DNA from: Paraburkholderia sp. C35
GTDB taxonomy: Bacteria; Pseudomonadota; Gammaproteobacteria; Burkholderiales; Burkholderiaceae
NCBI RefSeq assembly: GCF_003121405.1
Contig: NZ_QBUY01000006.1
Span: forward strand, 1 to 64,000
Reading direction: 5' to 3'
DNA: 64,000 nucleotides
The notes beneath the pieces are model-generated. The model saw nothing but the letters and a program-made list of their open reading frames with translations. It was not told the origin of the DNA and made no database searches. The position numbers and the translations under genes were made by a program. Below are positions 25,285 to 33,414 of this stretch, one piece after another. Within the stretch, counting starts at the first letter, position 1. Every line of letters starts with the position of its first letter.

Positions 25285-26616
25285 TTAAAGCTCGGCTCCC
25301 GCCGAAAATTCCTTGACCCAGATGGCGGCCGATACCGCGACGTCAGCGATCGGACGCACTGGCAGCGAACGCGGCTGCGGCTGATTCAGCAGTTGACGCA
25401 CGAGATCGTTCGACTGTCCGAGCGCGTACTCCGCGATCAACTTGCCCGACGCGGAACCGCGGCTCAGGCCCAGACCATTGCAGCCGACCGCTTCGAACAC
25501 GCCATCGGCGCGCCGCCCGAACAACGCGCCATTGTTCGCCGACAGGCACAGCGGACCGCCCCACGTGTATTCGAGTTCGACATCCTTGAGCATTGGGAAA
25601 CGCCGGTCGAACGAACGCTGATGCAGACTCTTCGCTTTCGCAAGATCACCTTGCGACACTTCGAGATTCGGCCGGAACGCAAAGTGATTGCGCACGCAGA
25701 TGCGGTCGGTGATCAGGCGACGCACGGTCGAACCCATCGGATCGGCGGGAATCAGCGACCACGAACGTGTGCCGCCCAGGCGCTTCACTTCGTCGGCATT
25801 CATCACGCGCGTCATCGATGCAAACGTGTACACGGGCAGCAAGCCGTTCGGATGTCCGCCGAAGGTAGCGGCATACGCGTTCGTGCAGAGAATCACGCGC
25901 CTCGCGACGATCTTGCCTGCGGCGAACGTCAGTACTTTCGATTGACCTTCGTCCTCGATACGCTTCACCGCGCTGAGTTCGAATACCTGCACGTTCGCAG
26001 GCAAGGTCGCCGCGAGGCCGCGCATCAGCGCGGCGGGCTGCACGGTGCTGCATCCGGGCGTGAGCAGAGCGCCCTGATAGAAGTTCGTGCCCGTCACCTT
26101 CGCGATGGCGGCTTCGTCCAGCCATTCGAACGCTTCGCCGATGCGCTCCAATCCTTCCGCAAAGTGCGCGAGCGCCGCATGTCCCTTGCGATTCACGGAA
26201 GCATGAAATTTGCCGTCGTCGCGCCAGTCGCAATCGATCTGATGCTGCTTCACGACCGAACGCACATAGTCGATGCCGTGACGCTGGAAGCGCACATCCG
26301 CCTTGTCCGCTTCCACGCTGCGCGAATAGCTTTCACTGCTGATGTCGTGCGGCAGATCGACGAAGAAGCCAGAGTTGCGGCCCGCTGTAGTGCGCCCGAT
26401 GCGATCCGCCTCGACCAGCGCAATCGACGCGTCCGGCGCGAGCTCGGCGAGACGCCGGGCCGCGCACAGACCCGTAATTCCCCCGCCGACCACCACCCAG
26501 TCGTAGCGCCGTTCCGATGTCACCGCGACGGCGGCCTTGGGCGGCGGCAGGCTTTCCCACCAGCCGTTGACGCCATCGGGAGCGGGAAAGCGCGCGAATT
26601 CCAGTTTCGAGGCCAT
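25285..26616 (-). CDS. FAD-dependent amine oxidoreductase (DAO family, PuuB-like)
   Basis: A 443-residue flavoprotein. The dinucleotide fold V-V-V-G-G-G-I-T-G-L (44-49 is GGGITG) follows an N-terminal tail with W-W-E-S-L-P-P-P. The R-T-T-A-G-R-N-S-G-F-F motif contacts flavin, as in gamma-glutamylputrescine oxidase, and G-C-N-G-L-G-L-S-R-G lies near the C terminus. Family members oxidise secondary or primary amines or imino acids. Located between a DapA-type lyase and an ALDH, it probably dehydrogenates the demethylated amine. It is 6 bp from the DapA-type gene. Confidence 0.9.
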   Translation of the reverse strand: MASKLEFARFPAPDGVNGWWESLPPPKAAVAVTSERRYDWVVVGGGITGLCAARRLAELAPDASIALVEADRIGRTTAGRNSGFFVDLPHDISSESYSRSVEADKADVRFQRHGIDYVRSVVKQHQIDCDWRDDGKFHASVNRKGHAALAHFAEGLERIGEAFEWLDEAAIAKVTGTNFYQGALLTPGCSTVQPAALMRGLAATLPANVQVFELSAVKRIEDEGQSKVLTFAAGKIVARRVILCTNAYAATFGGHPNGLLPVYTFASMTRVMNADEVKRLGGTRSWSLIPADPMGSTVRRLITDRICVRNHFAFRPNLEVSQGDLAKAKSLHQRSFDRRFPMLKDVELEYTWGGPLCLSANNGALFGRRADGVFEAVGCNGLGLSRGSASGKLIAEYALGQSNDLVRQLLNQPQPRSLPVRPIADVAVSAAIWVKEFSAGAEL

Positions 26617-26622
26617 GCAGAT

Positions 26623-27510
26623 TTACTGAGCGTTGCGCAACAACGGACGAACCAGCTGGGCAAACGTGCTGCGTTCGGCTTCATCGAGCGTGCCGAGCGG
26701 CGCGCGTGCATTGCCGACAGGCGTACCCGCCAGTTCGCAGCCGTAGCGCACGTACTGGATGAACTTGCCGCTGCGTTCCAGCAGTTCCAGCACGGGCAGC
26801 AACTGCGCCATCAGCTTGCGGCCGGTAGTGAAATCGCCCTGCTTCACGCAGGCATCGAACAGTGCCGTGTGCGCTTCCGGCAGGAAATTGGATGCGCCGC
26901 CTACCCAGCTCTTTCCGCCCCACACGAAAAATTCGAGCGCCTGATCGTCCATGCCGCAGCTCAGTACCAACCGGTCCTTGAAGTGCGTGGCGAGATGATG
27001 CAGATGCGAGATATCGCCCGTGCTTTCCTTCATCGCGATGAAGTTCGAGCGTTCGAGCACTTTCGACAGCACCTCGTCGCTGATGGCCGTACCTGTGCGC
27101 GCCGGAAAGTTGTACAGCATGATCGGCATGTCGAGGCTGTCGTCCACCGTCAGCAGGTGAGTCAGCAGTTCTTCCTGCGTCGGTTGCGCGTAGTAAGGCG
27201 CCGCGAGCAACAGCGCGTTCAGACCGGCACGCTTTGCCTCGTTGCCGAGTCGGATCACTTCTTTCGTGGTCGTCGCGTTGATGCCTGCTGTCAGATACGT
27301 CTTGCCGCCTGCTGCTTCGGCGACGGTGTTAAAGGTTTCCACGCGCTCGTCGAAACTCAACGCGTAGTATTCGCCCGTGGTTCCGCCGATGCCGAGGCCC
27401 GCGACGCGGCCCGCGAGATTCGCGGCGTGCTTGCCGAGCAGTGCGTGGTCGATCTCGCCATCGGCCTTGAACGGGGTGACGAGCGGTGTGTGGACTCCCT
27501 CGAAGCTCAT
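26623..27510 (-). CDS. DapA/NAL-family class I lyase or deaminase
   Basis: A 295-residue TIM-barrel protein. Schiff-base lysine K161 (F-I-A-M-K-E-S-T-G-D), Tyr133 (M-L-Y-N-F-P-A-R-T-G) and the G-G-T-T-G-E loop (42-47) are all intact, so it forms an imine with a 2-oxo acid. In a catabolic operon it is unlikely to be the lysine-biosynthetic DapA. It could be an aldolase or a dehydratase/deaminase such as the pyrroline-4-hydroxy-2-carboxylate deaminase of hydroxyproline degradation, which also sits beside an FAD enzyme and an ALDH. Confidence 0.9.
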   Translation of the reverse strand: MSFEGVHTPLVTPFKADGEIDHALLGKHAANLAGRVAGLGIGGTTGEYYALSFDERVETFNTVAEAAGGKTYLTAGINATTTKEVIRLGNEAKRAGLNALLLAAPYYAQPTQEELLTHLLTVDDSLDMPIMLYNFPARTGTAISDEVLSKVLERSNFIAMKESTGDISHLHHLATHFKDRLVLSCGMDDQALEFFVWGGKSWVGGASNFLPEAHTALFDACVKQGDFTTGRKLMAQLLPVLELLERSGKFIQYVRYGCELAGTPVGNARAPLGTLDEAERSTFAQLVRPLLRNAQ

Positions 27511-27574
27511 GTCGGTTCTCTCTTGAGTGGTTAAGATTGCGGCGCGCCGTTGTGGACGGAATCAGCGGACCGCG

Positions 27575-28870
27575 TCATACGAGTGCATCTGCATGCGAGT
27601 AGATGGGGAACTGGTTGCACAGGTCGCGCACGCGGCTGCGCACTGCGCGTTCCACCTGTTCATCGCCAGCGGCTTCGCGCTCCAGCGCCGACAGCACGTC
27701 CAGAATCATCTGGCCGATCTGTTCGAACTGCGCAGTGCCGAAGCCGCGCGTCGTGCCCGCCGGCGTGCCGAGGCGGATGCCAGACGTGACCGTCGGGTTC
27801 TCGGTATCGAACGGAATGCCGTTCTTGTTGCAGGTGATGCCCGCTCGCTCCAGCGCCTTCTCGGCCTGCGTGCCCGTCAGCCCTTTCGAGCGCAGGTCCA
27901 CCAGCAGCAGATGATTGTCGGTGCCGCCCGTCACGAGGCTCACGCCGCCCGACTTGAGCACATTGCCGAGCGCCTGCGCATTGCGCAGCACCTGATCGAT
28001 ATACGTGCTGAACTCCGGGCGCAGCGCTTCGCCGAACGCGACCGCCTTGCCTGCGATCACATGCATCAGCGGGCCGCCCTGCAAGCCGGGGAAGACCGCC
28101 GAATTGATCTTCTTCGCGATGTCGTCGTTGTTGGTGAGAATGAAGCCGCCGCGTGGGCCGCGCAGTGTCTTGTGCGTGGTCGACGTGACGACGTCGGCGT
28201 ACCGCACCGGGTTCTCGTGCCGCCCTGCTGCGACGATGCCCGCGATATGCGCCATATCGACCATCAGCAACGCGCCGACGCTATCGGCGATGTCGCGGAA
28301 TGCGGCGAAGTCCAGCGCGCGTGGATAAGCGGAATAGCCCGCGATGATCAGCTTCGGCCGATGCTCCTCGGCCAGACGGCGCACCTGGTCATAGTCGATG
28401 CGATACGTGTCCGGGCTGACGCCGTATTGCACGGCGTTGAACCACTTGCCGGACAGCGCGGGACGCGCGCCGTGCGTCAGATGGCCGCCTGCATCGAGCG
28501 ACATGCCCATGACCGTTTCGCCCGGCTTGACGAGCGCGAGCATCACGGCGCCATTCGCCTGCGCACCCGAATGCGGCTGCACGTTGGCGAATTCCGCTTC
28601 GAATAGCGCCTTCACGCGGTCGATGGCGAGCGCCTCGACACGGTCCACGTGTTCGCAGCCGCCGTAGTAGCGCTTCGACGGATAGCCTTCCGCGTACTTG
28701 TTGGTCAGCACCGTGCCTTGCGCCTCCATCACCGCCGCCGAGACGATGTTTTCAGAAGCGATCAGTTCGATCTGCGTTTGCTGGCGGCGCAATTCCAGCG
28801 CGATCTCCGATGCGATGACTGGGTCGCGGCTCTGGAGCGTTTCTGCAAAAAAGCGCGAGTTCTCGTTCAC
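27575..28870 (-). CDS. glyA: serine hydroxymethyltransferase (second-copy type)
   Basis: A 431-residue PLP enzyme. The Schiff-base lysine is K234 in [27 protein letters not shown] and D-M-A-H-I-A-G are intact. It starts with GTG at 28870, with GGAG eight bases upstream. In an operon for N-methyl compounds, SHMT joins glycine with methylene-tetrahydrofolate, so it can take up formaldehyde released by demethylation and yield serine. A dedicated glyA copy is known beside glycine betaine genes in pseudomonads. Confidence 0.95.
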   Translation of the reverse strand: MNENSRFFAETLQSRDPVIASEIALELRRQQTQIELIASENIVSAAVMEAQGTVLTNKYAEGYPSKRYYGGCEHVDRVEALAIDRVKALFEAEFANVQPHSGAQANGAVMLALVKPGETVMGMSLDAGGHLTHGARPALSGKWFNAVQYGVSPDTYRIDYDQVRRLAEEHRPKLIIAGYSAYPRALDFAAFRDIADSVGALLMVDMAHIAGIVAAGRHENPVRYADVVTSTTHKTLRGPRGGFILTNNDDIAKKINSAVFPGLQGGPLMHVIAGKAVAFGEALRPEFSTYIDQVLRNAQALGNVLKSGGVSLVTGGTDNHLLLVDLRSKGLTGTQAEKALERAGITCNKNGIPFDTENPTVTSGIRLGTPAGTTRGFGTAQFEQIGQMILDVLSALEREAAGDEQVERAVRSRVRDLCNQFPIYSHADALV

Positions 28871-28955
28871 GTGGTAACTCCGGGAAAAATTCGTGAAGCA
28901 GGTCGTGCGGGACGGCCAATATCATTCGATGCGATGCAAGGTGCTGCCGTAAGGC

Positions 28956-29837
28956 TTATTGCTGCAGCCATGCCTTCAGCTTTTCCGGGTGTGCATCGAC
29001 GAATTTCTTAGCTGCCGTTGCGTAGTCGTTGGTGCTGTTGCCTTCGTATTCGATCGCTTCGACATCGGCGAGCGTCAGCTTGAAGTGCTTGAAGAACACA
29101 TCAGCACGCGGGAATTTGGTGGCGAACTGCTTCGAGGCGAACGCGTGCACCTGTTCTTCTCCACCCAGCGTGCCCTTCGGGTCCTTCAGGTAACGCATCT
29201 GCCACTTCTGGAACAGCCAGTGCGGACTCCACACCGTGGCGACGATCCACTGCTTCGACTGATACGCGCGCGACACGCCGGCCAGCATTCCTGCCTCGCT
29301 CGACGATTGCAGGTTGTAGCCGTTCAGGTCGTATGCCTTGATGGCCTTTTCGGATGCTTGCATCAGACCGCCTCCCGGCTCGATGCCCTGAATGGTGCCG
29401 TTCAGCTTGCTTTTCACGTCCGGCTTTTCGAGGTCGGAGATCGTCGCGACCTGCGACTCGGGAATGTAGGCGGGCACGGCCCAGCCGTTCTTGCCGCCCG
29501 TGTAGATCACGCCGCCGTCTTCCATGTCGTTCTTGTATTTCGCGTAGTACGCGCCGTGCGTCACGGGCAGCCAGCCGCCGACCATGATGTCGAGATCGCC
29601 GCGCGCCACGCCCTGGTACTGGATGCCGATGTCTGCCTGAACGAACTGGACGGGCTGCTTCAGGCTCGTTTCGAGCGCGTACTTGGCCACATTGGCGACG
29701 GCGAGCACGTCGGCCCAGTTGGTGACAGCCATCTTGATCGGCTCGGCTGCGACCGCCGTGCCCACGCCGGCGCCCATCGCGACGACTGTCGACACAGTTA
29801 GCGTCGCAACCAGCGATTTGAACAGATTGATCTTCAT
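28956..29837 (-). CDS. proX: glycine betaine/choline-type ABC substrate-binding protein
   Basis: A 293-residue periplasmic protein with a Sec signal peptide ending A-V-A-A near residue 31. The mature part belongs to the OpuAC/ProX family (M-A-V-T-N-W-A-D-V-L-A, G-G-W-L-P-V-T-H). Several aromatic residues likely form the cage that binds a quaternary ammonium group (W-L-P, Y-Y-A-K-Y, V-W-S-P-H-W-L-F). It delivers a betaine to the ProW/ProV importer encoded just upstream. A 127-bp gap separates it from proW. Confidence 0.9.
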   Translation of the reverse strand: MKINLFKSLVATLTVSTVVAMGAGVGTAVAAEPIKMAVTNWADVLAVANVAKYALETSLKQPVQFVQADIGIQYQGVARGDLDIMVGGWLPVTHGAYYAKYKNDMEDGGVIYTGGKNGWAVPAYIPESQVATISDLEKPDVKSKLNGTIQGIEPGGGLMQASEKAIKAYDLNGYNLQSSSEAGMLAGVSRAYQSKQWIVATVWSPHWLFQKWQMRYLKDPKGTLGGEEQVHAFASKQFATKFPRADVFFKHFKLTLADVEAIEYEGNSTNDYATAAKKFVDAHPEKLKAWLQQ

Positions 29838-29964
29838 ACCGTACTCCTAAGCGATTATGAAAGTTATCGAAAATGAACAGACATAGCGGTGTGGTGTGTT
29901 GCTTTGGCTTGCTGCCTTACATGCCGCTCCTACCCTTACCCGGCGATGCAGGCACGCACGACTC

Positions 29965-30852
29965 TCAGGTTCTGGCGGCGGCTGCGCCCTGGTTGGGCTT
30001 CGCGGTGCGCACATTGCTGCGCTTCGATTTTTTCGCTTTCACGCCGAAGCTTTCTGTCAGACGGTCGAGCACGATGGCCAGCAGCACCACGCCCAGCCCG
30101 CCTTCGAAGCCGATTCCGATGTCGAGACGCTGGATGCCGCTCAGCACGTATTCGCCGAGTCCGCCTGCGCCGATCATCGAGGCGACCACCACCATCGACA
30201 GCGCCATCATGATGGTCTGGTTGACACCCGCCATGATCGACGGCAGCGCGTTGGGCAACTGGATCTTCCACAGCAACTGCGTGTCCGTGCTGCCGAACGA
30301 GCGGCCCGCTTCCAGCAATTCTTCACGCACCTGGCGAATGCCGAGCGTGGTGAGACGCACGACGGGCGGCATAGAGAATACGATCGTGGCGATCACGGCA
30401 GGCACGCGGCCCAGTCCGAACAGGATCACGGCAGGAATCAGATAGACGAAGGCGGGCATCGTCTGCATGAAATCGAGCAACGAACGCAGCACCACTTCGA
30501 CGCGCCGGTTGCGCGCGCCCCAGATACCGAGCGGCACGCCGATCACGAGACTGAATACCGTTGCGGCGATCACGAGTGCGAGCGTCGACACCGTCTGCGC
30601 CCACAGGCCCATGTAGTGGATCGCCAGCAAGGCGAGCCCGACGAAGATCGAGAACACCACACCGCGCCGCCACAACGCAAACGCGACCAGAAAGACCAGC
30701 ATCGCCATGAACGGCACGGCGGCGAGTCCGTCTTCCAGCAATTTGATGACGGCACCCAGCGCTGCCGAGAAAGCATCGAAGCCGCCCCGGAAATGCTGAA
30801 AGAGAAAATTGACGGCGTCTTCCGCAAACTTGCCGATAACTGACGAATTCAT
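29965..30852 (-). CDS. proW: glycine betaine/proline-type ABC permease
   Basis: A 295-residue membrane protein of the OpuAB/ProW type, with about six helices and the EAA-like loop region (L-G-I-R-Q-V-R-E-E-L-L-E-A-G-R-S-F-G). Its start overlaps the stop of the ATPase gene by 4 bp (ATGA), so translation is coupled. The Lys/Arg-rich C-terminal tail (K-A-K-K-S-K-R-S-N-V-R-T-A-K) is cytoplasmic. Confidence 0.9.
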   Translation of the reverse strand: MNSSVIGKFAEDAVNFLFQHFRGGFDAFSAALGAVIKLLEDGLAAVPFMAMLVFLVAFALWRRGVVFSIFVGLALLAIHYMGLWAQTVSTLALVIAATVFSLVIGVPLGIWGARNRRVEVVLRSLLDFMQTMPAFVYLIPAVILFGLGRVPAVIATIVFSMPPVVRLTTLGIRQVREELLEAGRSFGSTDTQLLWKIQLPNALPSIMAGVNQTIMMALSMVVVASMIGAGGLGEYVLSGIQRLDIGIGFEGGLGVVLLAIVLDRLTESFGVKAKKSKRSNVRTAKPNQGAAAART

Positions 30853-32138
30853 GCTGCTCTCCGTTCCATGACCTGCTTGAGAATCGTCCGGCAGGACACG
30901 ACGCCTGCGAGCCGGCCGGCTGTATCGGTGACGGGGACGTCGTGTTGCTGGCTCAACGCGATGGTCGCAAGCTCATGCAGGTCCGCGTCGAGTGCAACGG
31001 CGTTCATGTCCTTGACGAAGGCGTCGCGGATAGGATGCGCGCCCGACTTGTGCAGCGATGCCGGCGTGACGCAGCCCTGATAGCGCCCGGCTTCATCGCA
31101 GACATAACCGCATTCGACGCCGCTATCGATCAGCTGATTCAGGTAACGCTCGGACGGCGCGGCGACGTCGCATGAAATCAGGCCACGGTCGACACTCGTC
31201 ATCAGGCTCGATGCCTTGAGGAAGCGCGACACGTCGACATTGCGGAAGAAGTCGCGTACGTAGGCATCGACAGGAGACTGGATCAGTTCGGCTGGTGTGC
31301 CGACCTGAATCAGGCAGCCATCTTTCATAATGCCGATGCGCCCGCCGATCTTGACCGCTTCTTCGATATCGTGAGAGATGAACACGATAGTGCGCCGCTC
31401 TTCCTTTTGCAGCCGCAGCAGTTCGTTTTGCATCTCGAAGCGGATCAGCGGATCGAGTGCCGAGAATGCTTCATCCATCAGCAGCACCGAGGGATTCACG
31501 GCCAGCGCGCGAGCAAGGCCGACGCGCTGCTGCATGCCGCCCGACAGTTCGCCCGGCAGCAGCTTTTCATAAGAACCCAGCCCGACGCGCGTCAATGCGG
31601 CACGCGCGATGTCGTAGCGTTGCGCCTTCTTGAGACCCGCGACTTCCAGCCCGTAGGCGATGTTGTCGATCACGGTGCGGTTCGGCAGCAACGCGAACGA
31701 CTGGAACACCATCGCCATTTTCTTGCGGCGTACTTCACGCAACTCTTGCGTCGACATCGGCGCGATATCGCGGTCTTCGAGAATGACCTGGCCGGAAGTC
31801 GGTTCGATCAGACGGTTGAGCAGGCGCACGAGCGTCGATTTGCCGGAGCCGGACAGGCCCATCACGACGAAGATCTCGCCTGCCTTGACGCTCAGGCTCA
31901 CGTTGTTGACGGCGACCATGTTGCCCGTCTGCTCGAAGATCTCGTTTCTGCCGAGACCTTGCCGGACCAGCTCGGCGGCGCGCTCGGGCTTCGGTCCGAA
32001 TATCTTCGACAGATTCTTGACCGTGAGGATATCGGTCCCGGAGATCGCGACGGGTTTGGCCGCAGCGGACGTACTGTCCATGTCGATCGCGCCCGGATGG
32101 ATCACGCTGTCCGGCGCAAATGTCAGGTTTGGGGTCAT
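30849..32138 (-). CDS. proV: glycine betaine/proline-type ABC ATPase with tandem CBS domains
   Basis: A 429-residue ATPase. Walker A is G94-L-S-G-S-G-K-S101; L-S-G-G-M-Q-Q-R and the Walker B L-L-M-D-E-A-F-S-A-L-D follow. After residue about 300 a pair of CBS domains is seen (P-I-R-D-A-F-V-K-D-M-N-A-V, H-D-V-P-V-T-D-T-A-G-R-L-A-G-V-V). CBS pairs in OpuA/ProV report ionic strength or nucleotides and switch transport. It is the first gene of the long operon that runs through proW, proX, glyA and the catabolic genes. Confidence 0.93.
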   Translation of the reverse strand: MTPNLTFAPDSVIHPGAIDMDSTSAAAKPVAISGTDILTVKNLSKIFGPKPERAAELVRQGLGRNEIFEQTGNMVAVNNVSLSVKAGEIFVVMGLSGSGKSTLVRLLNRLIEPTSGQVILEDRDIAPMSTQELREVRRKKMAMVFQSFALLPNRTVIDNIAYGLEVAGLKKAQRYDIARAALTRVGLGSYEKLLPGELSGGMQQRVGLARALAVNPSVLLMDEAFSALDPLIRFEMQNELLRLQKEERRTIVFISHDIEEAVKIGGRIGIMKDGCLIQVGTPAELIQSPVDAYVRDFFRNVDVSRFLKASSLMTSVDRGLISCDVAAPSERYLNQLIDSGVECGYVCDEAGRYQGCVTPASLHKSGAHPIRDAFVKDMNAVALDADLHELATIALSQQHDVPVTDTAGRLAGVVSCRTILKQVMERRAA

Positions 32139-32830
32139 TCGGTCATCCCAACTGGCAAGTTCATGAAATGGGCGTCGTGCGCCGCGTATATCGCGCAGGG
32201 GTCATCGCGCGGCGACACTCGACTGCGAACCCGCATTTGTTCGCTCAATATGCCGCTGATCCTCCATAAGGCAGAAGATTCGTGCGTCGCATTGTGTGAA
32301 CGTCGGGCTTAATGCATGAAGTGCAGCGTATCAAGCCAATTTGCTTCATCCAGCTACATTTTCTGCGCGCTTTCCGATACCTCTGGTAATGCAAGGCGGG
32401 CTGGTGGTGAGCGCTAGCGGTGCGCCGGGGATGGATGAAGAGGCTGGATGGTTTGCGGGGCGGGGGTTTGCGGGTGATTGAAGCGGCGGGTGTAAGGCAA
32501 TCGGAGGGTGCGCGGCGGCCGCGCTGGAGGCGGGTTTTCAGGGAATGTACCAGGGCGGGCTGAAACTTCGTCTTCTGATCTGCCTTCGTCACGTGTCAAT
32601 CCGCGTGTAAAGCCCGAGGCACAGGACCATTCTCGACAACAGCAGGCGGATCGCTAGCGGCGAACGAATCGCAGCGTCTCTAGACCCCTCCCCCACGCTT
32701 ACCCAAACGCACGCCGCCCGACTGATCCAAACGAAGCAGCGTTCAGGCACGCGCACCCATACCCGCTCCCACGCCCACGCAACACCCGACTCCCGGATTA
32801 CTCACGATTCCGGCAAGTAAGCCTTCCTGG
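32139..32830. other. about 690-bp stretch without a recognisable gene
   Basis: Only low-complexity open frames are present. A short plus-strand frame ending near 32480 is purine-rich and resembles no family I know. The 32140-32330 part must hold the promoter of the proV operon, but no clear -35/-10 pair or operator was found. The region 32660-32810 is C-rich and looks non-coding. Confidence 0.5.
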
Positions 32831-32849
32831 CGCGGGCCTTATTCCCGCG
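32831..32849. repeat. CGCGGG hairpin before the small secreted protein
   Basis: CGCGGG (32831-32836) and CCCGCG (32844-32849) flank CCTTATT. It lies about 90 bp before the ATG at 32936 and could be a leader structure or the end of an upstream transcript. Confidence 0.4.
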
Positions 32850-32870
32850 AGCCTCGACTTATAGACTGGC

Positions 32871-32882
32871 TTCAACGTTGAA
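32871..32882. promoter_or_regulatory. TTCAACGTTGAA palindrome
   Basis: A perfect 12-base palindrome 53 bp upstream of the small secreted protein start. It is suited to binding of a dimeric regulator. The cognate factor is unknown. Confidence 0.4.
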
Positions 32883-32935
32883 GCACATTCATTCAACGAA
32901 CTTTCGATCCCTGAACCGATTCTGGAGTCACTGCC

Positions 32936-33232
32936 ATGAAAACCAAATTCGTCGCCGCCGCCGTTCTCGCTGCTGCTGCTTTCGCCTCTGCACCTGTGTT
33001 CGCGAGCGGCTTCGGCCCGGCGCCTTACTACAACCCCGTCGCCGGCGCACCGGCTTCGCAGCAAGGCCCGGCAGCGACGACGGCTGAAGGCGGCGACGTA
33101 GGCGCGACTTCTTACGGTGGCGTCGCTGCGGGCGCATCGCAATCCGGCTCGCACGGCCTGTTTCACAAGCACACGGGCGACAATTCGTGCGTCGGTCCTG
33201 TCAGCTACTGCAACATCTATTTCGGCAGCTAA
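32936..33232 (+). CDS. small secreted Gly/Ala-rich protein
   Basis: A 98-residue protein with a textbook Sec signal peptide (M-K-T-K-F-V-A-A-A-V-L-A-A-A-A-F-A-S-A, cleavage after V-F-A-S near residue 24). The mature part of about 74 residues is rich in Gly, Ala and Ser, with two Cys near the C terminus (N-S-C-V-G-P-V-S-Y-C-N) that could form a disulfide. CTGGAGT lies upstream of the ATG. Family unknown; small exported proteins of this kind are common in Burkholderiaceae. It is monocistronic, convergent with the histidine kinase. Confidence 0.8.
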   Translation: MKTKFVAAAVLAAAAFASAPVFASGFGPAPYYNPVAGAPASQQGPAATTAEGGDVGATSYGGVAAGASQSGSHGLFHKHTGDNSCVGPVSYCNIYFGS

Positions 33233-33414
33233 GCGTCCATGCGTCGGCCGATGCTGGACATGATTCGCCTGTTACGTCAGCGGCCCGCTTCCTACTGAAG
33301 CCGCCGCTGACGCGCATTGCCTCCCGCCTTTCTCTGCTGCCCTCTCTTCGCCTTGCACTTGCGCACACCAATGCGTCCGCACGGAGCGAAGCACAAAGCC
33401 CCGCTCCCCGCACG

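Noticed and set aside
25261..27534. A 757-codon open frame on the plus strand
   Set aside because: It is antisense to the FAD oxidoreductase and DapA-type genes, whose products have full catalytic motifs. The plus-strand product is Arg/His/Gln-rich with no fold-like pattern, as expected for the shadow of GC3-rich genes.
27508..32138. Plain osmoprotection by a ProU-type system
   Set aside because: The importer genes are joined without a terminator to glyA and degradative enzymes, and a Rieske demethylase lies in the same cluster. Catabolism is the better reading, although a dual role is possible.
32245..32592. A 115-codon minus-strand frame in the gap before the small secreted protein
   Set aside because: Composition is low-complexity (Arg, Pro, Ser), there is no ribosome-binding site, and no family resemblance.
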